From: JAWCLZ01 sp037443105
Lineage (GTDB): Archaea > Halobacteriota > JAWCLZ01
DNA length: 12,228 nt
Assembly (NCBI GenBank): GCA_037443105.1
Contig: JBBIOZ010000047.1
Span: 1 to 12,228 of the forward strand
Direction of reading: 5' to 3'
A program made the position numbers and the translations under genes. Positions 5,893 to 12,228 of the stretch are shown in pieces (the stretch's first letter is position 1; each line of letters starts with the position of its first letter). The notes beneath the pieces were generated by a model, which did no database searches, had not been told where the DNA came from, and saw only the letters and a list, made by a program, of their open reading frames with translations.

Positions 5893-8496
5893 CTATTTCA
5901 AGATGATAGCTACGATATTCTCCCCTACATTCAGCACATCAACTGCTTGCCCTTTGAGTACGCTGTCCCGCTTTAATTCAACGCAGCTGGGTTCAAGTTC
6001 TATTAGCTCTTCATCCAGCTTTATCAGCAGTTTTCCTTTCTCCTCGAGCATTCTTGCAGCCTCTTTAGGATCGATATTGCTCAAAGCTCTAGCAATATCT
6101 CCAGCTCGATCTTTAAACCTAGGGCCTATTACCTGCATTTTTGGTTTCACTTCTCTCACGATATCCTCAAAAACTGGTTTCTCCCTTAATACCTCCACCC
6201 TTGCATTCACCGTGCCCTCGATGTCCTCAACATTTGAAAGGGGAGAGTAAAGCTGAACCCCCTTTAAAGGAGCATTCAAGGCAATGCCACGCTCTGATTT
6301 ATATCTTCTTATCGCGCTTGTAATTTGCTTGATCACATCGCCCTCTTTCTCAGCAGCTTCATCGATTAAGCTTTGATCAACTTCTGGCCACTTCAGCATG
6401 TGAACGCTCTTCGCACTTTTCGTTAGCCTTGAATAAATTTCCTCCGCTAGGAAAGGAGTGAAGGGAGCTAGCAATCTAACCAGCGTTTGAAGTGCAGTGT
6501 AAAGTGAATATTGCGCCGCTCGCTTGGATTTTTTATTCCCGCCATACAGACGATACTTCACCATTTCAATATAGTTATCTGCCAATATATCCCAAGTGAA
6601 ACTTCGGATTCTCTTAAGTGCATCGTCAAACCTATAGTTATCCATATCCTCGGTGACTTCTTTAACTAACTTCTGCAGCTTGGAAAGCAGCCATTTATCA
6701 ACAGTACATAGCTCCGCTTTCCTCGGTTTTTTCTCAAGCTGAATCAGGCAAAACCTCGCTATGCTCCACAGCTTCTGGGTAAACCTAGAAGCAGCCTCGA
6801 TATCTTTCCAGCCGAACATTATATCAGAACCTGGCGAACCGCTGATTGCAGCCCACTGTCGAAATACATCTGCCCCATATTTTTCCACAACTGCCTCAGG
6901 CTGAACAATATTCCCTCGGGACTTGCTCATCATAAATCCATCTTCGCCGAAGACCATTCCATTTATCAAAATTGTATCCCAAGGTTTCATCCCGGTTAAA
7001 GCTTTTGATCTCAAAATGGTATAAAACGCCCAAGTTCGAATTATATCATGACCCTGAGGACGGAGCTGCGTGGGATAAAAAAAGGACTTATCAGAAAGCC
7101 AGCCTGCGACAATTAAAGGCGTGATGGAGCTGTCCATCCAAGTATCAAGCACATCTTGCTCAGGCTTGAACTCAGTCGAGCCGCATTTGCAAGGCTCTTT
7201 AGGCAATGTTTGAATTGGATCTAAAGGAAGCCATTCCTCTTTAGCCACAATGGTTTCATTGCATTTTAAGCAGTACCAAGCCGGTATCGGCGTGGCAAAG
7301 ACCCTTTGCCTAGAGATACACCAGTCCCACTCCATGCTCTCCACCCAGTTTTCAAGGCGGATGTACATATGCTTAGGTATCCATTCCACTTCTTGTGCAG
7401 TTTTTAAAACTTTCTCTCTATTCACCCTAACGAACCACTGCTTCTCAGAGAGGATTTCAATAGGAGTATCGCAGCGCCAGCACAAGCCCACGTTTTGCTC
7501 CACCGTTTCCTCCCTATAAATAAGCCCAAGTTCCTTTAAATCTTGGACAATTGCTTGCCTGCATTCATCCAAGCTCAAACCTCTATATTTACCTGCAAGC
7601 TCGGTCATCCTTCCATCTTTCGTGATTGCCTTCCTAAGTGCGAGGGAATGCTCCTTCCACCATTTAACATCCTGCCTATCCCCAAAGGTGCAGATCATCA
7701 CTGCACCGGTGCCAAATTTTACATCAACAGCGCTATCCACAATCACAGGTATCTCGTAATCAAATATCGGTACTTTGATTTTTTTCCCCGCCAAGGAGAA
7801 ATAGCGCTCGTCCTTAGGATTGACAGCCACCGCTACACAAGCAGGTATGAGCTCAGGTCTAGTGGTTGCAATATCAATACCGCCGAAGTGAATGTAATAA
7901 AGAGAGGTAATGCGCTTTTGATATTCAACCTCTGATAATGCAATTGCAGTTTCACAGCGAGGACACCAGTTCACAGGATGCTCCGCTTGATAGATCAAGC
8001 CAGCTTTATACATCTTGACAAAGGATATCTGAGTCTTAGCATAATAACTAGGGTGCATTGTAACATATTCATTGCTCCAGTCGATGGAAAAACCAAGTCG
8101 AATCATCGTACTGCGCATTTTCTCAATGTTCTCGAGTGTGAATTTTTCACAGAGAGCGCGGAACTTCTCGCGGCTTAGGTCTCGCCTTCTGATTCCAAAA
8201 ATCTGCTCCACTTTGACCTCGGTTGGCAGGCCGTGGCAGTCCCATCCTTGGGGAAACATCACATTGTATCCCTGCATTCTTTTATACCGTGCAATGAAAT
8301 CTATGTAGCACCAGTTCAATGCATTGCCGCAGTGGAAATTGCCTGTTGGATAAGGGGGAGGCGTATCGATGATAAATCGCTTCTTCCTAGAGCGCTTGCT
8401 CCAGTTAAAATGATACATCGAGTAATCCCACTGCTTGAGCCACTTTTCTTCAACTTCGTGAGGATTATATTCCTTTGGCAGCTGAACCTTGATCAT
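5893..8496 (-). CDS. valS: Valyl-tRNA synthetase (archaeal type)
   Basis: ValRS charges tRNA-Val with valine using ATP. The protein has 867 residues, as expected for archaeal enzymes. The class I signatures are PPPYPTGNFHCGNAL with the HIGH-equivalent HCGN at 55-58, and MMSKSRGN at 522-529 (the KMSKS loop, first Lys replaced by Met). The editing (CP1) domain carries ATTRPE (210-215) and FGTGAVMICTFGD (261-273), typical of ValRS rather than IleRS. Zinc-binding cysteine pairs lie at C178/C181, C339/C342, C409/C412 and C436/C438. DTWMDSS (451-457) precedes the catalytic loop. A helical anticodon-binding domain follows from about residue 620. The ATG at 8496 has SD GGAGAGGG (8507-8500), 3 nt from the start codon. 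It heads an operon with two uncharacterised genes. Confidence 0.95.
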   Translation of the reverse strand: MIKVQLPKEYNPHEVEEKWLKQWDYSMYHFNWSKRSRKKRFIIDTPPPYPTGNFHCGNALNWCYIDFIARYKRMQGYNVMFPQGWDCHGLPTEVKVEQIFGIRRRDLSREKFRALCEKFTLENIEKMRSTMIRLGFSIDWSNEYVTMHPSYYAKTQISFVKMYKAGLIYQAEHPVNWCPRCETAIALSEVEYQKRITSLYYIHFGGIDIATTRPELIPACVAVAVNPKDERYFSLAGKKIKVPIFDYEIPVIVDSAVDVKFGTGAVMICTFGDRQDVKWWKEHSLALRKAITKDGRMTELAGKYRGLSLDECRQAIVQDLKELGLIYREETVEQNVGLCWRCDTPIEILSEKQWFVRVNREKVLKTAQEVEWIPKHMYIRLENWVESMEWDWCISRQRVFATPIPAWYCLKCNETIVAKEEWLPLDPIQTLPKEPCKCGSTEFKPEQDVLDTWMDSSITPLIVAGWLSDKSFFYPTQLRPQGHDIIRTWAFYTILRSKALTGMKPWDTILINGMVFGEDGFMMSKSRGNIVQPEAVVEKYGADVFRQWAAISGSPGSDIMFGWKDIEAASRFTQKLWSIARFCLIQLEKKPRKAELCTVDKWLLSKLQKLVKEVTEDMDNYRFDDALKRIRSFTWDILADNYIEMVKYRLYGGNKKSKRAAQYSLYTALQTLVRLLAPFTPFLAEEIYSRLTKSAKSVHMLKWPEVDQSLIDEAAEKEGDVIKQITSAIRRYKSERGIALNAPLKGVQLYSPLSNVEDIEGTVNARVEVLREKPVFEDIVREVKPKMQVIGPRFKDRAGDIARALSNIDPKEAARMLEEKGKLLIKLDEELIELEPSCVELKRDSVLKGQAVDVLNVGENIVAIILK

Positions 8497-8499
8497 AAA

Positions 8500-8507
8500 C
8501 CCTCTCC
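8500..8507 (-). promoter_or_regulatory. Shine-Dalgarno of valS
   Basis: The minus strand reads GGAGAGGG followed by TTT and ATG. A TATA-like AT-rich tract (8539-8560, minus TAAATATTAAATAGATTTAAA) lies about 45-65 nt upstream of the ATG and could start a leader of about 25-40 nt. The same tract could drive transcription to the right. Confidence 0.55.
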
Positions 8508-8567
8508 GATCAGGCTATCATATGATTGCACTTTTCTAATTTAAATCTATTTAATATTTAGAAGGAA

Positions 8568-8691
8568 GTGTGCCGTGGATGGGAGATCAGCTCTTCATCT
8601 ACAGGCTCAGCCTTAATCGGAACTGTATGGCCGGATCAACCACGGCATGTATATTTAAGACTTACAGGTATTTAAAATTGCATCCGTGGTT
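8568..8691. ncRNA. Candidate structured RNA with two competing stems
   Basis: TGCCGTGG (8571-8578) pairs perfectly with CCACGGCA (8640-8647), closing a 77-nt domain. Inside are a 7-bp hairpin (8579-8585 with 8591-8598, one bulge) and a 4-bp ACAG/CTGT stem (8601-8604 with 8623-8626). The central strand can pair instead with downstream sequence: AACCACGG-C-ATG (8638-8649) with CATCCGTGGTT (8681-8691), 11 bp with one bulged C. The two large stems are mutually exclusive. TATA-like boxes sit about 25 nt outside the domain on both sides (about 8540-8547 for plus, 8669-8676 for minus), so the strand is open. It is not a tRNA by its arms, and no C/D or H/ACA fold fits well. It could be a stand-alone RNA, a regulatory leader, or a palindromic repeat. 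Confidence 0.35.
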
Positions 8692-8708
8692 TGCATATTT
8701 CATCGCTA

Positions 8709-8750
8709 GGTTAGATTTCTTCATCTCTCAAACTTTTTTTAAATCTAACC
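8709..8750. repeat. Perfect 10-bp inverted repeat upstream of tmk
   Basis: GGTTAGATTT (8709-8718) is exactly inverted as AAATCTAACC (8741-8750), with a 22-nt loop that holds a T8 run (8733-8740). It lies 49 nt before the tmk ATG. It could be an RNA hairpin ending an upstream rightward transcript, an operator for a dimeric regulator, or part of the structured spacer. Together with the 8568-8691 element it fills most of the 302-bp valS-tmk spacer, in which I see no convincing protein gene. Confidence 0.45.
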
Positions 8751-8798
8751 CTTCTTTATGCTGCAGTTTTATGTACTTTTAAAGCAATTGTTTTTAAT

Positions 8799-9404
8799 AT
8801 GCTGATCACATTTGAAGGAATCGATGGTTCAGGCAAAACCACTCTCTCGAGAAGAGTTGCTGAAAAACTTAAAGATAGAAACGCAATTCTCACCTCTGAG
8901 CCCACAAGTTTCTGGACAGGCGAGGTGGTGAAACTTGCAATTGGAAGTAAAATCGATCCCTTGGTCGAGCTCTTTCTGTTCATCGCAGATCACGCTGAGC
9001 ATGTTTCAAGGCTTATAAGACCGGCGCTCAATGAAGGCAAACTGGTCATTTCAGATCGCTATAGTGACAGCAGACTCGCATATCAAGGCGCTATGCTCGA
9101 GGGATTGATCTTGAATCCCATTGAATGGATAAGGTCGATTCAAGATGAATTCTCCGAGGTTCCAAACTTAACCTTCTTGCTCGACATTGAACCCGAGATG
9201 GCTCTTGATAGACTCAAGAGGGATAATAAGACGAAGTTTGAAAAAATAGAGCTTTTGAAAAAAGTGAGAGCAAACTATCTTTCTCTAGCAAAGAGAGAAC
9301 CGAAGCGCTTCATAGTTTTAGATGCTAATAAAAGTATCGAGGAACTTGAGCAAACTGTGCTAGCTGAAATATATAAGTTAATTGCACGCACAATAGGTTT
9401 GTAG
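8799..9404 (+). CDS. tmk: Thymidylate kinase
   Basis: Tmk phosphorylates dTMP to dTDP with ATP, the committed step toward dTTP. The protein has 201 residues, the normal size. The P-loop FEGIDGSGKTT is at 5-15, the substrate-binding TSEPTS at 32-37, and the DRY motif SDRYSDSRLAYQGA at 85-98 (DRY 86-88). The region corresponding to the flexible LID reads RLKRDNKTKFEK (138-149), of the kind seen in archaeal enzymes. No SD is visible before the ATG; TTTTAAA and TTTTATG runs 10-30 nt upstream would fit a leaderless or very short leader. The stop codon is separated by a single base from the next ATG, so translation of the following SAM hydrolase is probably coupled. Confidence 0.94.
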   Translation: MLITFEGIDGSGKTTLSRRVAEKLKDRNAILTSEPTSFWTGEVVKLAIGSKIDPLVELFLFIADHAEHVSRLIRPALNEGKLVISDRYSDSRLAYQGAMLEGLILNPIEWIRSIQDEFSEVPNLTFLLDIEPEMALDRLKRDNKTKFEKIELLKKVRANYLSLAKREPKRFIVLDANKSIEELEQTVLAEIYKLIARTIGL

Positions 9405-9405
9405 C

Positions 9406-10161
9406 ATGGTAATAATTACCTTAACCACTGACTTTGGCGAGATATATCAAGCGGAGATGAAGGGAGTTATTCTTAAAATCAATCCCCGTGTGAAGATTAT
9501 TGATATTTCTCACAATATCCCGCGGCATAATATAATTGCCGGGGCATTTGCACTTCTATGTGCTGCTAAATATTTCCCCTCGAATACCATACACGTGGGC
9601 GTGGTTGACCCTGAAGTTGGCACTGCGAGACGTGGAATTGCAATAAAGTCAGAGAGCGGGCAGTATTTCATAGGCCCGGATAATGGCCTATTGATCCCTG
9701 CGGCTAAATCGCTGGGGAGCTTCAAGGTATTTGAAATCCCAGTTGTTGAGGATGCTTCGCCAACCTTCCACGGCAGAGATGTATTCGCTCCTCTCGCGGC
9801 TAAGGTCTCCAAGGGCTATGATATTGAGAAATTTAAGCTATTGCGGGAATATAAGGAAATTAACTTTGGCAAAGCAAAAGTCTCTGGCAAAAAAATCGAG
9901 GGGAGGATAATTCTTGTAGATGGATTTGGGAATGCAATTACAAATATACCAAGCGAAATGGTGAGGCTGGAATTAGGCGATAAGCTGAGATTCAAAAAAC
10001 AATTGATTCCCTATGTTCGAACTTATGCAGATGTGAAGGAGGGAGAGCCACTTCTCTTGGTTGGCAGCCACGGCTTTCTTGAAATTGCAGCGTGTAAAGC
10101 AAGTGCTTCAAGCTTTTTTAAATTGAAGGCAGGGGATAAAGTTAGCATGATTAAGATATAA
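9406..10161 (+). CDS. S-adenosylmethionine hydrolase (DUF62 family)
   Basis: DUF62 enzymes use an activated water to split S-adenosylmethionine into adenosine and methionine, and are relatives of the SAM-dependent fluorinase and chlorinase. The protein has 251 residues, the usual length. Family motifs are TLTTDFG (5-11), DPEVGTARR (68-76), GPDNGLL (90-96), TFHGRDVFAP (120-129), DGFGNAITNI (about 172-181) and VGSHGFLEIA near the C-terminus. The Asp-Arg-His set described for the hydrolases maps to Asp68, Arg75 and His122. The usual TDFGxxDxYV reads TDFGEIYQAEM here, a small departure. The gene starts 1 bp after the tmk stop with no SD of its own, so it depends on tmk transcription and probably on coupled translation. 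Its physiological purpose in archaea is unsettled. Confidence 0.92.
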   Translation: MVIITLTTDFGEIYQAEMKGVILKINPRVKIIDISHNIPRHNIIAGAFALLCAAKYFPSNTIHVGVVDPEVGTARRGIAIKSESGQYFIGPDNGLLIPAAKSLGSFKVFEIPVVEDASPTFHGRDVFAPLAAKVSKGYDIEKFKLLREYKEINFGKAKVSGKKIEGRIILVDGFGNAITNIPSEMVRLELGDKLRFKKQLIPYVRTYADVKEGEPLLLVGSHGFLEIAACKASASSFFKLKAGDKVSMIKI

Positions 10162-10164
10162 ATT

Positions 10165-10199
10165 TTATAATCCATTATAATTATAATCTTTATTATAAT
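10165..10199. repeat. Four copies of TTATAAT
   Basis: TTATAAT occurs at 10165, 10175, 10181 and 10193 in a pure AT stretch right after the SAM hydrolase stop codon and about 80-110 bp before mer. It may be the T-rich terminator region of the tmk operon, a binding array, or simply low-complexity spacer. The count and positions are read directly. Confidence 0.4.
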
Positions 10200-10222
10200 A
10201 TTTATGATCTCAAATCAATAAA

Positions 10223-10271
10223 CTTTTAAACTTAATTGCTGTTTCTTAAAAATATAAAAAAATGAGGAAGG
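10223..10271 (+). promoter_or_regulatory. Probable mer promoter and Shine-Dalgarno
   Basis: CTTTTAAACTT (10223-10233) is a TATA-like box. A start site about 25 nt downstream, near 10253, would leave a leader of about 25 nt. The leader contains GAGGAAGG (10264-10271), an SD 6 nt before the mer ATG at 10278. The SD is clear; the TATA box is one of several AT-rich choices. Confidence 0.45.
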
Positions 10272-10277
10272 ATTTCT

Positions 10278-11261
10278 ATGAAATTTGGAATCGAATTTGT
10301 CCCAAGCGATCCAGTGTTAAAACTAGCTTACTATACCAAACTCGCTGAAGAAAATAACTTTGAAAACGTCTGGATCACCGACCACTATAACAATAGAGAT
10401 GTCTACACCACACTCACCGTACTGGCGCTAAACACAAATAAAATAAAACTGGGCACAGGCGTTACAAATCCATATACCAGAAACGTGGCGATAACAGCTT
10501 CCACAATAGCAGCGCTCAATGAAATCTCCGGTGGGAGAGCAATACTTGGAATAGGTCCAGGGGATAAAGCAACATTCGATGCAATGGGCATAGCTTGGGA
10601 GAAGCCCTTAACAATGATAGAGGAATATATCTCAGCACTTCGAGAACTATTAGCAGGCAAGAAAACTGCATTCCAAGGTAAGATGGTTAAACTGGCAGGT
10701 GCAAAGCTTGCCTTCCCTGCAGGTAAAATCCCAATATACTTGGGAGCACAGGGACCAAAGATGCTTGAACTGGCCGGCAAAATTGCAGATGGCGTACTCA
10801 TCAATGCCTCGCATCCAAAGGACTTCGAAGTGGCAATTAAAAACATTCAAGCAGGAGCAGCCGCAGCTGGTAGAGATATAAGCAGCATAGATGTAACAGC
10901 GTATGCTTGCTTCTCCTGCGACAAGGATGCAAATAAAGCAAAAGAGGCAGCCAAAATGGTGGTTGCCTTCATCGTAGCAGGCTCGCCAGATATGGTGCTG
11001 CAGAGACACAACATTCCAGTTGAAGCGAAAAATGCCATTGGGGGTGCAATTGCAAAGGGAGACTTCAAGACAGTGCTAGCCTCAGTCACCGATGATATGC
11101 TCAATGCATTTTCCATCTACGGCACTCCTGATGCATGCAAAGCTAGAATTGCTGAGCTTGCAAAGATAGGCGTAACTCAAGTGGTAGCTGGCTCACCCAT
11201 AGGACCTGATAAGGAGAAATCAATAAAACTGATTGGGAAAGAAATCGTTGGAAAAATTTAA
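10278..11261 (+). CDS. mer: 5,10-methylenetetrahydromethanopterin reductase
   Basis: Mer is a cytoplasmic bacterial-luciferase-like flavin-free enzyme. It uses reduced F420 to reduce methylene-H4MPT (or H4SPT) to methyl-H4MPT in methanogenesis, and runs in reverse in methyl oxidation. The protein has 327 residues, the expected length. The family N-terminus MKFGIEFVPSDP is followed by NVWITDHYNNRDVYTTL (35-51), GTGVTNPYTRN (59-69), EISGGRAILGIGPGDKATFDAMG (81-103), IYLGAQGPKMLELAGKIADG, NASHPKDFEVA and, near the end, VVAGSPIGPDKEKSIKLIGKEI. As far as I recall the family, it is very close to Methanosarcina Mer. Its codons favour A- and C-ending forms more than the neighbours, as expected for a highly expressed gene. 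A good SD and its own promoter precede it. An FpoF-like gene follows after 20 nt. Confidence 0.96.
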   Translation: MKFGIEFVPSDPVLKLAYYTKLAEENNFENVWITDHYNNRDVYTTLTVLALNTNKIKLGTGVTNPYTRNVAITASTIAALNEISGGRAILGIGPGDKATFDAMGIAWEKPLTMIEEYISALRELLAGKKTAFQGKMVKLAGAKLAFPAGKIPIYLGAQGPKMLELAGKIADGVLINASHPKDFEVAIKNIQAGAAAAGRDISSIDVTAYACFSCDKDANKAKEAAKMVVAFIVAGSPDMVLQRHNIPVEAKNAIGGAIAKGDFKTVLASVTDDMLNAFSIYGTPDACKARIAELAKIGVTQVVAGSPIGPDKEKSIKLIGKEIVGKI

Positions 11262-11281
11262 AATGCAAAAGAAGGGATAAG

Positions 11282-12228
11282 ATGGCAATTCCCATCGTAA
11301 GTGTTGTCAAAAACAAGCGATGTACCGCGTGTGCTGGGTGTGCAGCATTCTGCCCCACCACCGCGATCACAGTTACAGATGCGGCAAAGATCGGCGGAGA
11401 CTGTATAGCCTGCGAAGTATGCGGTGAAGTATGTCCAGTGCTTCACCCATATCCCACTGAAAATGAATTTGATAACATAAAGGAGATGTTTATCGCCAGA
11501 AGCGGGCTGCTAGGTCAGGATGGTGCAACAGTTTCTGGAATCGCAAAGAATCTGCTGGAAATAGGTGCAATCGATGCTGTTATAGGCGTGGAACGGGATG
11601 CTGAATGGCGTGCTTCGCCCGTGGTGATAACCACGTCGGCTGAGGTTATTAAAATGAGCGGTACCAAGTACAGCAGCGTACCAGTGCTCTCAGTCTTGCG
11701 TGAAGCCTCGAGGAAATATAAAAAGATCATGGTAGTTGGAGTACCGTGTCAAGCTCATGCTGCGAATCTGCTGCGCCGCAAACTGGGGAGATATGAGAAG
11801 AGGATTGCTTTAATAGTGGGTATCTTTTGCATGGAGAGCTTCACCTATGATATAATTTGCAATGAAATCATAGCTAAGAAGCTGGGTCTTTCATGCAGAG
11901 ATGTAACCAAGATGAATATCACCAAAGGCAAATTCTGGGCATATGCCTCACCTGATGTGGTTAAAACAGTTTCTCTAAAAGAGGTAAAGCCGCTTGCTAG
12001 ATCTCCCTGTCACAGCTGCCTTGATTTCACTGCTTACTACGCGGATATATCATGCGGCTCGGTTGGCTCGCCGGATGGCTGGAACACGGTATTCATACGC
12101 ACCGATAGAGGCAAGGAGATGTTTGACTTAATTCGCGATAAATTTGAGATTAAACCAGAGGTGAAGCTGGACGTGGTGAAAAAACTAACCACGCAGAAGC
12201 ACACTGAAAACGCTCCCAAGGCTACACC
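11282..12228 (+). CDS. fpoF: F420H2 dehydrogenase subunit FpoF-like (partial)
   Basis: Only the first 315 codons are present; the gene runs off the right edge, probably lacking about 30 residues. The protein starts with two ferredoxin-type [4Fe-4S] motifs, CxxCxxCxxxCP at C14-C17-C20-C24 and C41-C44-C47-C51. An FrhB-type F420-binding domain follows, with VVGVPCQAHAANLL (151-164) and SPCHSCLDFTAYYADISCGSVG (241-262). This arrangement fits FpoF/FqoF, the soluble F420H2-oxidising input module of the Fpo/Fqo proton-pumping complex. It can also act alone as an F420:ferredoxin oxidoreductase. Hydrogenase FrhB and formate dehydrogenase FdhB share the fold, but the two N-terminal clusters and the mer neighbour favour FpoF. 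The start is an ATG after AAGGG, 20 nt downstream of mer, so the two are probably cotranscribed and link F420H2 made or used by Mer to electron transport. Confidence 0.85.
   Translation, partial: MAIPIVSVVKNKRCTACAGCAAFCPTTAITVTDAAKIGGDCIACEVCGEVCPVLHPYPTENEFDNIKEMFIARSGLLGQDGATVSGIAKNLLEIGAIDAVIGVERDAEWRASPVVITTSAEVIKMSGTKYSSVPVLSVLREASRKYKKIMVVGVPCQAHAANLLRRKLGRYEKRIALIVGIFCMESFTYDIICNEIIAKKLGLSCRDVTKMNITKGKFWAYASPDVVKTVSLKEVKPLARSPCHSCLDFTAYYADISCGSVGSPDGWNTVFIRTDRGKEMFDLIRDKFEIKPEVKLDVVKKLTTQKHTENAPKAT

Noticed and set aside
8571..8647. tRNA gene (77 nt with a terminal stem)
   Set aside because: The acceptor-like stem is there, but neither strand has a T-loop (GGTTCRAATC), a D-loop or a 7-nt anticodon loop at the right positions.
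8569..8647. H/ACA or C/D box guide RNA on the minus strand
   Set aside because: An ACA does follow the lower stem at 8571-8569 and CTGA strings occur, but the upper stem leaves pocket arms of very unequal length. There is no proper RTGATGA box C and the box spacings do not fit.
8570..8782. Open frame of 70 codons in the valS-tmk spacer, plus strand, GTG start
   Set aside because: Its composition is rich in Phe, Tyr and Cys, as in translated AT-rich spacer. No well-placed SD precedes the GTG or the ATG at 8579, and it coincides with the inverted repeats, which explain the region better.
1..12228. CRISPR array, insertion sequence, prophage or defence island
   Set aside because: No spaced direct repeats, transposase, integrase or toxin-antitoxin pair is visible. 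All identifiable genes are housekeeping, metabolic or signalling genes.

Overview
The window looks like chromosomal DNA of a methanogenic or methane-cycling euryarchaeon, most likely near the Methanosarcinales. The evidence is a Hel308 helicase, an archaeal-type valyl-tRNA synthetase, an archaeal DUF2240-type protein, and an F420-dependent methylenetetrahydromethanopterin reductase (mer) followed directly by an FpoF/FrhB-type F420 oxidoreductase subunit. From memory, the mer-fpoF order is also found in Methanosarcina. Several genes have AT-rich, TATA-like upstream regions with no clear Shine-Dalgarno (SD) sequence, as expected for leaderless archaeal mRNAs. Others have strong SDs. No mobile element, CRISPR array, rRNA or recognisable tRNA was seen.

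Layout from the left. Positions 1-103 (-) hold the first 34 codons of a gene that may encode CdhA, the alpha subunit of acetyl-CoA decarbonylase/synthase. hisI (histidine biosynthesis, -) follows. Next is a two-gene minus-strand unit, a hotdog thioesterase then a GNAT acetyltransferase, ending at a GC-rich hairpin (744-771). hel308 (+) is divergent from the thioesterase and converges, with a 3-bp gap, on a short histidine kinase that has no sensor domain (-). A minus-strand operon valS - unknown protein - DUF2240-type protein runs from 8496 to 4909 and ends at a hairpin that overlaps the last stop codon.

The 302-bp divergent spacer between valS and tmk (8497-8798) is the least ordinary part. 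It holds an 8-bp perfect stem closing a 77-nt domain, a competing 11-bp stem that reuses the same central strand, and a separate perfect 10-bp inverted repeat. Mutually exclusive stems of this kind suggest a structured RNA or switch-like leader, but the strand and function are unproven. tmk (+) is followed after 1 bp by a DUF62-family S-adenosylmethionine hydrolase, so these two are almost certainly cotranscribed. After an AT-rich spacer with four TTATAAT repeats come mer and the FpoF-like gene, which runs off the right edge.

Functionally, mer makes or consumes reduced F420 at the methylene/methyl level of the C1 pathway. The FpoF-like protein is the expected F420H2-oxidising entry to a membrane complex or to ferredoxin. 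If the left-edge gene is CdhA, both ends of the window belong to C1/acetyl-CoA metabolism, with housekeeping genes between. I found no convincing new multi-gene system. The best candidates for follow-up are the structured valS-tmk spacer and the uncharacterised pair of genes behind valS.
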